From: Alphaproteobacteria bacterium
GTDB taxonomy: Bacteria; Pseudomonadota; Alphaproteobacteria; Micropepsales; Micropepsaceae
Assembly (NCBI GenBank): GCA_015654715.1
Contig: JAATGK010000066.1
Span: forward strand, 1-13,388
Direction: 5' to 3'
Length of the DNA stretch: 13,388 nucleotides
A model generated the notes under the pieces. That model was not told where the DNA came from. It saw nothing but the letters and a program-made list of their open reading frames with translations, and searched no databases. The position numbers and the translations under genes are program-made. Below are positions 1-7,084 of the stretch, piece after piece. Numbering within the stretch: the stretch's first letter is position 1; each line of letters starts with the position of its first letter.

Positions 1-1122
1 CGGCCCGGCAAAATCCAGGCCCGGATGGAAGGCATAACGGCCGGTGAACGGGTCGACACGCGCGCCAAAGCCGCTGGTCCGTTCGAAGGAGTGCCCCGAA
101 ACCGGGGTCGTCAACGGTACGTGCTTCATACCGCCCAGCAACTCGGTCATCTCGGTGAGCACTGCCGAAGATTTTAGATAAGCCTGCTGGAACGCTACGT
201 CAGCAATGCCGTCGATCGAAACCGCCGACAGCGGAATTTCCGGCCCACCGACGCCACCTTCGCCCGTCTGTATACGCTGGGCGAACTGTTCTGGGTTGAT
301 GCCGGTGCGCTTCAACACCACACGGATCGCGTTGACGCCCTCTTCGACCTGTCCCTGGGTGCGCGCCATCAACACGGTTTCACCGGCGCTGAGGTGGTGC
401 AGGCGTTCGGTCTGGGCGGCGAGCTGACGAAGCACCGGATGGCGGGAGATGATCTCGGGCGACAGCTCGGCGGTCTGACGGTGGCCGAACAGCGCGCCGG
501 CGAGGCGTCCGACGGTCGAACCGAAATCGAGCATGCTGGCGCGGGTCGGCTTGGCGGACCGCGGCTGCGGCTTGACCGGTTGCGGATTGACGGTCACGTC
601 GGACGAACCGGCGCCGTTCAAAATCTGCGAAGGCGGCGGCGCGGCTTCCAGCGCATCGTTCGGGGCGCCGCCTTCACCAGCGCCTTCAGGACCTTGACGC
701 ACGTCGTTCTGCCGGTTCAGCGTGGCATCGACCTGCTGCTTGCGGTTCAGGACACCGATAATGACGTTCTGTTTGGCTTGCAGTTCGTCGGCTGCGGACT
801 TGAATTTGTCTTCCGCCGTCACCAGCGCGGTGTTCACTTCGTCATACGAGCCCTGCAGGTCGGCGACGCGAATCTCGTAATTCTGGACGGTCTGCTGGAA
901 GCGATGATCCTTAGCCGCGATAATGCGGTCCTTGAAGATCACGTTGACCGTGGCAAACGCGACCCAGCCGAGGAAAATTAGACAGAGACCGGCCAATGTG
1001 GCTTGCAGGATCGGGCTGAAGGTGAAGAATTGTACGCGGCCATCGCTGCGGATGTAGACTTGCCGTTCGGGAAAAGTCTCGTGCAACCACGCCCAAGCGC
1101 GCTCAAGGAGCGACTCCGCCAT
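1..1122 (-). CDS. M23 family (LytM-type) metallopeptidase, 3' end cut by window edge
   Basis: Envelope peptidase of the M23 family, which cleave peptidoglycan cross-bridges. The frame is open from ATG at 1122 to base 1, giving 374 residues, and the catalytic domain continues outside the window. A short cytoplasmic N-terminus precedes one membrane segment (about residues 38-62), so it is probably anchored with the rest periplasmic. Residues about 65-130 are charged and heptad-like, as in the coiled coils of this family, followed by a Pro/Ala-rich linker (about 140-190). The last visible residues carry the opening M23 signature: SGFGARVDPFTGR, then HPGLDFAG with His366 and Asp370, the first two zinc ligands. 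The closing HxH motif is not in the window. The start follows a purine-rich stretch (AAAGGGGAAA, revcomp). The gene lies 149 bp downstream of bcp on the same strand. The family assignment is firm; whether the enzyme is active cannot be seen. Confidence 0.87.
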   Translation of the reverse strand, partial: MAESLLERAWAWLHETFPERQVYIRSDGRVQFFTFSPILQATLAGLCLIFLGWVAFATVNVIFKDRIIAAKDHRFQQTVQNYEIRVADLQGSYDEVNTALVTAEDKFKSAADELQAKQNVIIGVLNRKQQVDATLNRQNDVRQGPEGAGEGGAPNDALEAAPPPSQILNGAGSSDVTVNPQPVKPQPRSAKPTRASMLDFGSTVGRLAGALFGHRQTAELSPEIISRHPVLRQLAAQTERLHHLSAGETVLMARTQGQVEEGVNAIRVVLKRTGINPEQFAQRIQTGEGGVGGPEIPLSAVSIDGIADVAFQQAYLKSSAVLTEMTELLGGMKHVPLTTPVSGHSFERTSGFGARVDPFTGRYAFHPGLDFAGP

Positions 1123-1151
1123 TGCACCATTTCCCCTTTGGGCGTTTTTCT

Positions 1152-1204
1152 GTGCGCCAATCCCAACCGGTGGCATTTCACCGAATTCCAGGCGTTTGTT
1201 CAAG
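1152..1204 (-). promoter_or_regulatory. possible sigma70-like promoter of the M23 gene
   Basis: In the 149-bp gap upstream of the M23 gene, the minus strand reads TTGAAC, 17 bases, TGAAAT. Each box matches consensus at about 4 of 6 positions with ideal spacing. The boxes lie within the stated interval. This is weak evidence, and readthrough from bcp is an equally good source of transcription. Confidence 0.22.
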
Positions 1205-1271
1205 CTATTGGCCCAGAAAAAGGAGCGCGCGGTTAATCGCGGCGGAAGGGCTTGATGCGATTTGGGCGCAC

Positions 1272-1736
1272 TCAAAGGTCTTTTGCCGCAGCGAGAACGG
1301 CCTCGGCATGGCCGTCAACCTTAACCTTGCGCCAAATCACCCGGATTTTGGCGGTTCCGTCGATTAGGAAGGTGGCGCGCTCCATGCCCATGGACTTGCG
1401 GCCGTAAAGGTTCTTTTCGATCCAGACGCCATAAGCTTGCGCCACCGCCGTCTCGGGATCGGAGGCGAGGGTAATTTTCAACTCATGCTTGTCTTTAAAC
1501 TTGTCGTGCGAAGCGACGGTATCTTTCGAGATCCCGATTACCGCGACACCCATATTCTGGAACTTTTTCGCGAGATACGAGAAATCCACCGCTTCACGGG
1601 TGCAACCGGACGTATTGTCTTTGGGGTAGAAGTAGAGCACGACGGGGTGACCTTTGAGGCCAGCGAGGGACACCTGGCCACCGTTGTCGGTCGCGAGTTT
1701 GAAAGCGGGCGCTTTGTCGCCGGGCTTGAGGTCCAT
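1272..1736 (-). CDS. bcp: Bcp-type thiol peroxidase (peroxiredoxin), single-cysteine form
   Basis: Cytoplasmic peroxiredoxin of the BCP/PrxQ class, which reduces hydrogen peroxide and organic hydroperoxides. At 154 residues it is full family length with a thioredoxin fold. The active-site stretch YPKDNTSGCTREA holds Pro38, Thr42 and peroxidatic Cys45, and Arg120 in MGMERATF completes the catalytic set. The resolving cysteine that E. coli BCP carries five residues after the first is Val50 here. Cys45 is the only cysteine in the protein, so recycling must use an external thiol (inference). The start ATG at 1736 sits behind a weak GGATAACGA ribosome site. The gene is divergent from the AsmA-like gene across a 141-bp gap and lies upstream of the M23 gene on the same strand. 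The identification is secure. Confidence 0.95.
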   Translation of the reverse strand: MDLKPGDKAPAFKLATDNGGQVSLAGLKGHPVVLYFYPKDNTSGCTREAVDFSYLAKKFQNMGVAVIGISKDTVASHDKFKDKHELKITLASDPETAVAQAYGVWIEKNLYGRKSMGMERATFLIDGTAKIRVIWRKVKVDGHAEAVLAAAKDL

Positions 1737-1758
1737 TCGTTATCCAGAGTTTAGGTGG

Positions 1759-1786
1759 TGAATAGGCCGTTAAGCTGTATAGGCAA
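1759..1786 (-). promoter_or_regulatory. candidate bcp promoter
   Basis: On the minus strand TTGCCT (1786-1781), a 16-base spacer and TATTCA (1764-1759) resemble -35 and -10 boxes. They would place the transcript start about 15 bases before the bcp ATG. No comparably good promoter was seen for the divergent gene at 1878. Read by eye only. Confidence 0.33.
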
Positions 1787-1877
1787 TACTTTGCTGTGAT
1801 GCGCGATTCAGCGCAATACCTTCGGTCGACGCGGCCTGGGGACGAATGGCGCAGACCTTGAGAGGGCGGACCCCCGA

Positions 1878-4800
1878 GTGAACCCGATCACACTGTTGCG
1901 TCATACCGTCAAAGCGCACCACTTAAGTCGCGCCGGACTGGTCGCCGCGGGCATTGTCGCCGCACTGCTATTTTTCGTGATCGGGACGGGCATCCGCCTT
2001 TTGATCGGGCCGGTGTCACTGGGGCCTTTCGCCGGTTCGCTGGCCGACGCGATCGACCGGGCGCTGCCGGGTATCACTGTGAAATACGATCAGGCGGCGG
2101 TCGAATGGGAACGCGACGAGGGCAAGATCAATCTCGTCATCCTTGGCACCCGCGTATTCGACCGCGATGGGCGCATCATTGCTCAGGCGCCTAAAGCCGA
2201 CATCGACATCGCCGCCGGTCCATTCCTGGAGGGCAAGATTGAGGTCAAACGCATCATTTTGGTGGGCGTGCAGCTCACCATGGTGCGCACCGTCGACGGC
2301 GGTCTTCGGCTCGGCATCGGCAAGGACCGGCAGGAAGAAGACATCCTCAAGCGCATCCAGGACGCACTGAAGCAGAGCAAAGGCCCCTCGACGCTCGAGA
2401 GTTTTGCGGTAAAGCGGGCGCGGCTCGCCTTCTACGATGAAACGTCCAAGCTGTTCATCATCGCGCCGCGGACCGATTTTCAACTGAAGCGCAAGGGCGC
2501 GGGGTTGGCCTCGGCTTTCAAAGCCGATGTGGAGATTTCTGGTTTTCCCGCCCATGTCTCTGGCGACGTCGTGTTTCCTTCCGATAACACGCCGGTGACC
2601 GGGCACATCGCGGTAACGGGACTGGCGCTGCATTCTCTGGCCGCCAACTCGAACGCGTTTGCGGCGGTCAAGAACACCGCCTTGAAGCTCGATCTGACCG
2701 GCAGCTTTACCATCGCCGGACCGAAACTCGTCGCCGCCGATTTCGGCGGCACGGGTGCGGGCAATGTTCTCATCCCGGACATCAAGAACGGCATGGTGCA
2801 TGTCTCGCGTATTGCGGCGCGCGGCCATTACGACGGCGTGCACCGGCGCGTGGTGCTGGATGATGCCAGCATCGTCTCGGACAAAATCAAGGCCGGGTTC
2901 AAAGGGAAGTTCGGCTTCGATCTCAATCCGGCGGGTGATGTGTCGGGGCTTTCCGGTGAACTGCACATCAGCCGCATCGGTGTGGCCTGGCCCGGCGTGT
3001 TTGCCAAGCCCGTCGAGTTCGACACCGTCGATGTCAAAGGCAATTGGCAGCGCGCGCTACGAAAATTCGTGATCGAGAAACTGTCGGCAGGTGGCGCACC
3101 GGTTGGCCTGCAGGCCTCCGGCCAGATTACGATGGTGGAGGGCCAGTCTCCGGCCGTCGACCTGACGGGCTCTTTTGCGGCGATGAAGGTGCGCGATCTA
3201 GTTCGCTACTGGCCGTTGGGTGCGGCCCGTGGCGGACGTGATTGGGTCGATACCAATTTGCCGAAGGGCAACGTCGGCCCGTTCGTTTTCGAGGTTCATC
3301 TCACGCCCGGACTGCTCGACCGGCCGGCACTGACACCCGAAGCCATCTCGGTGAAATTCGCCGTCACCGATGCCGAGGCGATCTATATCAAGGGCCTCAC
3401 CCATATGACCGAGGTACGGGGCACGGCGGTGGTGACCGGCACCTCGCTCGTGGCCGAACTCGCGTCGGCACGTATCGGGCCGCTGACGGTCAAAGCCGCG
3501 CGCTTCGAGATACCCGATTTCAGAGTTGCCGAGGAAGTCGGCATCGTCACCGGCAAGGTCCAGGGCGCGATGCCCGATGTGCTGGCGCTGGCCGATATGG
3601 GCAGTCTGCGCTACCCGACACGGTTCGGCATTAATGTCGCCAGCGCCAAGGGCGACGCCGTGCTCGACCTGTCGTTTAAAATCCCGATGGTGAAGTCGGT
3701 ATCGGTAGACCGCATCGCCATCTCGATCAAAGCGGCGGTTACCGGCTTCGCCCTGACGCTCGGCAAATCAACTCAGCTCACCGACGGCAATGTGAATTTT
3801 GTCATCGACAACGACCGGCTGCGAGCGACCGGCACCTCCGGCCTTGGCGGATCGGCTTCGCGACTGGCGCTTGATTGGACCGAAGAGTTTTCCACCGCCA
3901 AAGGACCGATCACCACCCACGTCAATCTCAAGGGCGCCGTGGACGATACTGCGCGAACCACGCTCGGCATCGGCCTCAAGGACTATCTCAAGGGGCCGAT
4001 CGGCATCAACGGATCGCTGACCGGCCATCGCGGATCGCTGCAACAGGCCAACCTCACGCTTGATCTGATGCCGACGGCCGTCACGCTCAATCTCATCGGC
4101 GTCAACAAGCCGGCGGGGGCCCCGATGACGGCACGCTTGGCGGTGGGATTTGCGGCCGGCAGTACCCTCGATACGGTCGGCGTCCGCGTCACCGGGCCGG
4201 GTACGTCGGTGAATGCCAATTTGAAGTTCGAAGGCGGCCATCTGGCGCAATTGCAGGCTCCTGCGGTACGCATCGGGTCGCAGAACGATTTTGCGCTGAC
4301 GCTGACGCGCAGCGCGGGCGGCAGTGATCTGCAGATCCGCGGCCGTTCGCTCGACGGTTCGCGCATCGGCGCCGAAGGTAGCGGCAGCGATGCCACCAAA
4401 TTCGACGAGCCATTTCGCATTAGTGCGCACCTCGACCGGCTCATGTTGCGTGACGGCGTTGCCCTCTCCAATCTCACCCTCGATATGGCGGGGATTTCCG
4501 ACCGGCCTGCAACGTTGTCGATGTCGGGCAATTTGTCGAAGTCGGCGGCGCTGTCGATGAGCATCGCGCCCAGTGACGGTGGACGCCGCCTCACCATGGC
4601 GACCGGCGACATGGGCCTGTTGCTGCAAGGTCTGTTCGGCTTTACCAGCATGAAAGGCGGCAAGCTTGATATAGCGGCGAATTTCAGCAGCCGCGCCGAG
4701 CAATCCGCACCGGCGGATGCCCCCGATTTTCAGGGCAAAGCGTCGCTACGAGAATTCCGCGTCCTGAACCAGCCGTTACTGACGCGCCTGTTTTCCGCCG

Positions 4801-5285
4801 GATCGCTGGGCGGGCTCGCCAACTTGATGCAGGGGCAGGGCATCCAGGTGGACACGCTGGATGTGCCGTTCTCGTCGAGGAACGGCGTCATCTCGGTGCA
4901 TGACGTGCGCGCCACCGGCCCGGCTATTGGCGTCTCGGCCGACGGCTATATCGACCGGCCAAAAAACGCCATTGCATTGAAGGGATCGCTGGTGCCGCTG
5001 TTCGGGCTCAATAGCGTACTCGGCAACGTTCCGCTGCTCGGCACCTTGATCACGTCGAAAGAGGGCGAGGGCATTATCGGCATGACGTACAGCGTCTCGG
5101 GCAACGCCGACGAACCGAGCGTGAGCGTAAACCCGCTGTCGGCACTGGCGCCGGGCATCTTGCGCCGCATCTTCGAAGGCAAGATGCCGAACGCCGCCAA
5201 CGCGCCATCAAACAAACAGCCGCCCGCGACGGCACCGGTGCCGACACCGAAGCCGAAAGCAAAGCCGGCGCACGACGGCGATTAG
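1878..5285 (+). CDS. AsmA-like / YhdP-type (DUF3971-like) large envelope protein
   Basis: 1135-residue protein of the AsmA superfamily. Relatives such as YhdP and TamB are long beta-rich periplasmic proteins thought to bridge the membranes and help move phospholipid to the outer membrane. One N-terminal membrane anchor (about residues 20-43) is followed by a YhdP-like opening domain, a long run of beta-strand repeats without cysteines, and an AsmA-like C-terminal region (about 940-1100) with the typical LxxFRVLNQPLLTRLFSAGS and LIxSKEGEGIIGMTYSVSGN-like stretches. It ends in a Pro/Lys-rich tail (about 1105-1135). The start is GTG at 1878 behind GAGGGCGGA; no in-frame ATG lies nearby. It is transcribed away from bcp and ends 25 bp from a convergent gene. 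Family membership is confident. The transport role is inferred from homologues. Confidence 0.88.
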   Translation: MNPITLLRHTVKAHHLSRAGLVAAGIVAALLFFVIGTGIRLLIGPVSLGPFAGSLADAIDRALPGITVKYDQAAVEWERDEGKINLVILGTRVFDRDGRIIAQAPKADIDIAAGPFLEGKIEVKRIILVGVQLTMVRTVDGGLRLGIGKDRQEEDILKRIQDALKQSKGPSTLESFAVKRARLAFYDETSKLFIIAPRTDFQLKRKGAGLASAFKADVEISGFPAHVSGDVVFPSDNTPVTGHIAVTGLALHSLAANSNAFAAVKNTALKLDLTGSFTIAGPKLVAADFGGTGAGNVLIPDIKNGMVHVSRIAARGHYDGVHRRVVLDDASIVSDKIKAGFKGKFGFDLNPAGDVSGLSGELHISRIGVAWPGVFAKPVEFDTVDVKGNWQRALRKFVIEKLSAGGAPVGLQASGQITMVEGQSPAVDLTGSFAAMKVRDLVRYWPLGAARGGRDWVDTNLPKGNVGPFVFEVHLTPGLLDRPALTPEAISVKFAVTDAEAIYIKGLTHMTEVRGTAVVTGTSLVAELASARIGPLTVKAARFEIPDFRVAEEVGIVTGKVQGAMPDVLALADMGSLRYPTRFGINVASAKGDAVLDLSFKIPMVKSVSVDRIAISIKAAVTGFALTLGKSTQLTDGNVNFVIDNDRLRATGTSGLGGSASRLALDWTEEFSTAKGPITTHVNLKGAVDDTARTTLGIGLKDYLKGPIGINGSLTGHRGSLQQANLTLDLMPTAVTLNLIGVNKPAGAPMTARLAVGFAAGSTLDTVGVRVTGPGTSVNANLKFEGGHLAQLQAPAVRIGSQNDFALTLTRSAGGSDLQIRGRSLDGSRIGAEGSGSDATKFDEPFRISAHLDRLMLRDGVALSNLTLDMAGISDRPATLSMSGNLSKSAALSMSIAPSDGGRRLTMATGDMGLLLQGLFGFTSMKGGKLDIAANFSSRAEQSAPADAPDFQGKASLREFRVLNQPLLTRLFSAGSLGGLANLMQGQGIQVDTLDVPFSSRNGVISVHDVRATGPAIGVSADGYIDRPKNAIALKGSLVPLFGLNSVLGNVPLLGTLITSKEGEGIIGMTYSVSGNADEPSVSVNPLSALAPGILRRIFEGKMPNAANAPSNKQPPATAPVPTPKPKAKPAHDGD

Positions 5286-5310
5286 GCGCACGCGTTGCCC
5301 TTGCTGGTGC

Positions 5311-5745
5311 CTATTTGTGGGCGCTGTTGCTGTGCAACCCTTGGCCGCCGGGCGGCGCAAAGTCTAGGTCGTCGCCATCCGTTCGATGGCCGCTCCGGGA
5401 GACGACCTTGATGGGTAGTGCCGACAAATCGGCTTGCGCCTGCGCCAGCATATCGGCGGTGATCTGGCCGTGGGACATCGCCGCAATTTGATGGAGAGTC
5501 ATGGTCTTGAAGAACTGATACATCGCGTGTGCGCGCAATCCGGGAAAATCCTTGTCCAGAATGACGCAGCCGCCCGGGCTCGCCGCGATTTCTTCGATCG
5601 GCATATTCAGCGAAGAATTTGACGTCTCTGGCGCCGTATCTTGTTTCAGCGCCGCGACATCGTTCGCCGTCTGGGCCCATAGCGCTTCTGGCATGAGCGC
5701 AAGAGCGGATATCAGCAAGGCCACACGCATTGATCTGGAAGACAT
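5311..5745 (-). CDS. small exported protein of unknown function
   Basis: 144 residues starting at ATG 5745. I chose this start because a perfect AGGAGG lies six bases before it and because residues 1-25 form a clear Sec signal peptide: MSSRS, then a hydrophobic core, then EALWAQ with likely cleavage after AWAQ-like Ala/Gln. The frame stays open upstream to 5952, but that part runs through a repeat element and has no signal or composition of its own. The mature protein has about 120 residues, one cysteine, a short hydrophobic helix-like middle (AMYQFFKTMTLHQIAAM) and a polar Gly/His tail. I recognise no family. It is convergent with the AsmA-like gene (25 bp apart), without a visible terminator between them. 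Reality as a gene rests on the ribosome site plus signal peptide. Confidence 0.7.
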   Translation of the reverse strand: MSSRSMRVALLISALALMPEALWAQTANDVAALKQDTAPETSNSSLNMPIEEIAASPGGCVILDKDFPGLRAHAMYQFFKTMTLHQIAAMSHGQITADMLAQAQADLSALPIKVVSRSGHRTDGDDLDFAPPGGQGLHSNSAHK

Positions 5746-5756
5746 AGGCCGCCTCC

Positions 5757-5860
5757 TAGAGCATTTTACCGTTTCAGCGAAACGACGCAACGTTCCGGAT
5801 TCTTGGATTGTCGCATTTTCGGACGGAAAACCGCTTTCCGCTTTTCCTGAAGGCGCTCTA
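5757..5860. repeat. alphaproteobacterial-type palindromic intergenic repeat (MITE/REP-like)
   Basis: The ends are mirror images, TAGAGC at 5757-5762 and GCTCTA at 5855-5860. Inside are two hairpins: CGTTTC-AGC-GAAACG (5770-5784) and GGAAAA, 11 bases, TTTTCC (5825-5847). GCATTTT is repeated at 5761 and 5813. From memory this AGAGC...GCTCTA architecture with GAAAATGCG-type cores is dispersed widely in Rhizobiales-like genomes. Only one copy lies in this window, so dispersal cannot be shown here. Its left edge abuts the AGGAGG of the gene ending at 5745, so any transcript of that gene starting upstream carries the repeat in its leader. Confidence 0.68.
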
Positions 5861-5938
5861 TTCGTCTTTTGTATTTCAGCGCCTGCGGCGATGCTGGCGC
5901 CAATATGCTTAAGATCATTGGGCTTCCAATACCAGAAC

Positions 5939-6002
5939 CGGAAACTACTCACGGATAGTGACGGCTAGCTTACGTACCCGCAATGGGCATGGGTAGTTTC
6001 CG
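5939..6002. promoter_or_regulatory. perfect 10-bp inverted pair, possible double operator
   Basis: CGGAAACTAC at 5939-5948 is matched by its exact reverse complement GTAGTTTCCG at 5993-6002. The arms extend imperfectly to 12 of 15 positions. Centre-to-centre distance is 54 bp, close to five helical turns. The inner parts read TACTCAC and, on the other strand, TACCCAT, which resemble the TACYYMT heptamer of NarL-family regulators (6 of 7 and 7 of 7). The pair lies between two divergent genes. The regulator is not identifiable from the window. Confidence 0.42.
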
Positions 6003-6132
6003 AGTCTGCCTGCGGCAACATTCTTACAGATAATGCGTTGTCCTCGATGCTGCAAAGAAGGCGTGCCGCCGCGTACGGTCGGGTCGAAAACACGCCAACT
6101 GCTAGACCCTGTAAACTTCAAAGGAGATGCTC

Positions 6133-6327
6133 ATGCCGCTCATTACCCTTGTCGTCGTGCTGATCGTCGTCGGCGTGCTGCTGTGGCTCGTCAACACCTA
6201 TATCCCTATGGATAGGAAGATTAAGAGCATCCTCAATGCCGTCGTTGTGATCGGCGTCGTGCTCTGGCTCCTGAAGGTGTTTGGTCTGCTTGATAGTTTC
6301 ACCAACATCCACATCGGCAAGCTGTGA
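6133..6327 (+). CDS. small two-helix inner-membrane protein (Thivi_2564-like)
   Basis: 64 residues with two hydrophobic helices (about 3-22 and 35-52) joined by a short polar loop containing IPMDRKIK, and a short C-terminal tail. The pattern MPLITLxxVLIVVGVLLWLxNxYIPMDRKIKxIL is that of the Thivi_2564 family of small membrane proteins, whose role is not known. I place the start at ATG 6133 because AAGGAG (6121-6126) is six bases before it; the ATG at 6127 touches that site and is too close. The gene is 19 bp upstream of the CheB-like gene on the same strand, so the two are probably one transcript. A function tied to the stress or signalling role of its neighbour is only a guess. Confidence 0.83.
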   Translation: MPLITLVVVLIVVGVLLWLVNTYIPMDRKIKSILNAVVVIGVVLWLLKVFGLLDSFTNIHIGKL

Positions 6328-6346
6328 CGAACTGAGTGTGTGAGTG

Positions 6347-6961
6347 ATGAAGAGTGCGAATACCCCCAAGGATTTTCCGGTGGTTTGCATCGGCGGATCG
6401 GCGGGAGGTCTCGACGCTTACGAACGGCTGCTGCGGCACCTGCCGGCCGACATGGGCGTCGCGATCGTCATCGTCAATCATTTGCGGGTCGTCGCGACGC
6501 AGCTTCACGAAATCCTGCCGCGCTGTACGCGGATGCCTGTCGAACTCATCACCGATAAATTGGTCATTCGGCCAAACCACGTCTTCATCATCCCGGACAA
6601 GCGCGATCTGCATGTGTTGAACGGCGAGTTTCGCCTGCAGCCGATCTCAAAGCCCCGGGGATGGCCCGATGTCATCACGGTTTTTTTGCGTTCCTTAACC
6701 GACCATTGGGATGGCAAACTCATAGCCGTCATCGTCTCGGGCTATGACGGCGATGGGGCCGCAGCGCTTTGTGGCATAAAGCAACTGGGCGGCATCATTA
6801 TTGCCCAAAAACCGGAAACAGCCGCCCACCCCGACATGCCTGAAAGCGCCATCGCGAGCGGGTGCGTGGATTTTGTACTCTCGCCCGAGAACATCGCGCG
6901 AAAGATCGTGGAAATTGCGGCGGGGAATGTTGGTACGCCGATCGTGAGCGTTCCGCTCTAA
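6347..6961 (+). CDS. stand-alone CheB methylesterase-domain protein
   Basis: 204 residues consisting only of a CheB-type methylesterase domain. In chemotaxis CheB removes methyl groups from receptor glutamates. The catalytic triad is visible: Ser18 in IGGSAGG, His45 in VNHL and Asp136 in SGYDGDGA. There is no N-terminal receiver domain, so activity cannot be controlled by phosphorylation as in classical CheB. No receptor, cheR or other che gene lies in the window, so the substrate is unknown. Stand-alone forms often partner CheR or hybrid kinases elsewhere. GTG at 6344 is an alternative start three bases upstream; neither start has a strong ribosome site, which fits translation coupled to the small membrane protein ahead. 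The stop overlaps an antisense relic of a tyrS end. Confidence 0.86.
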   Translation: MKSANTPKDFPVVCIGGSAGGLDAYERLLRHLPADMGVAIVIVNHLRVVATQLHEILPRCTRMPVELITDKLVIRPNHVFIIPDKRDLHVLNGEFRLQPISKPRGWPDVITVFLRSLTDHWDGKLIAVIVSGYDGDGAAALCGIKQLGGIIIAQKPETAAHPDMPESAIASGCVDFVLSPENIARKIVEIAAGNVGTPIVSVPL

Positions 6962-7000
6962 ACCGGCTTCACCAGGATGTGCTTCTTCTTGCCGAAAACA
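6958..7000 (-). pseudogene. orphan relic of a tyrS 3' end (13 codons plus stop)
   Basis: Read on the minus strand this gives VFGKKKHILVKPV and a TAG, then stops being tyrS-like where the left inverted repeat begins at 7001. The intact TyrS downstream ends VQYGKKKIVLVKPV. The last 12 codons (stop included) match at 27 of 36 bases, so this is not a fresh duplication. Third positions are G or C in 11 of 13 codons, like the GC-rich body of tyrS, whereas the present tyrS tail has about 7 of 14. The stop overlaps the stop of the convergent CheB-like gene. Confidence 0.62.
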
Positions 7001-7067
7001 GTCATCCCCGGCGAGCCAGCCGTAGCTGCGAAGCAGCGGAGGTCGGTGAGGGAAGGGGATCCAGGTG
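7001..7067 (+). repeat. left terminal inverted repeat of the GIY-YIG unit
   Basis: It begins GTCATCCCCGGC and ends GGGAAGGGGATCCAGGTG. It contains the hairpin GCTGC-GAA-GCAGC (7025-7037). It is the inverted, imperfect copy of 7376-7443, with long runs identical and small indels around the hairpin. Confidence 0.8.
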
Positions 7068-7084
7068 ATAGCAACCGTTCGGTT

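Larger units (their letters stand above)
5746..6132. other. 387-bp divergent intergenic region
   Basis: The gap between the exported-protein gene (leftward) and the small membrane-protein gene (rightward). From left to right it holds the AGGAGG of the leftward gene, a 104-bp palindromic repeat, about 80 bp without clear signals, an inverted pair of 10-mers 44 bp apart, an isolated GATAAT (6029-6034) that could be a -10 for the rightward gene but lacks a good -35, and the AAGGAG ribosome site of the rightward gene (6121-6126). No convincing protein or RNA gene was seen. Open frames crossing it have no ribosome site. Confidence 0.7.

Noticed and set aside
1217..1250. Possible terminator of bcp (CGCG...TTAA...CGCG followed by a T stretch on the minus strand)
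   Set aside because: The stem is only about four pairs with a mismatch, and the T stretch is several bases away; too weak to call.
2016..2966. Long antisense open frame under the AsmA-like gene
   Set aside because: It is the usual antisense opening in GC-rich coding DNA; Arg/Asp/His-rich with no domain, and the plus-strand protein is clearly real.
5746..5952. N-terminal extension of the exported-protein frame up to 5952
   Set aside because: The extension runs through the palindromic repeat, has no ribosome site, and would bury a clear signal peptide and a perfect AGGAGG.
5939..6002. EcfG-type general-stress promoter (GGAAC...CGTT)
   Set aside because: GGAAAC is present, but no CGTT-like -10 lies at the required 16-17 bp on either strand.
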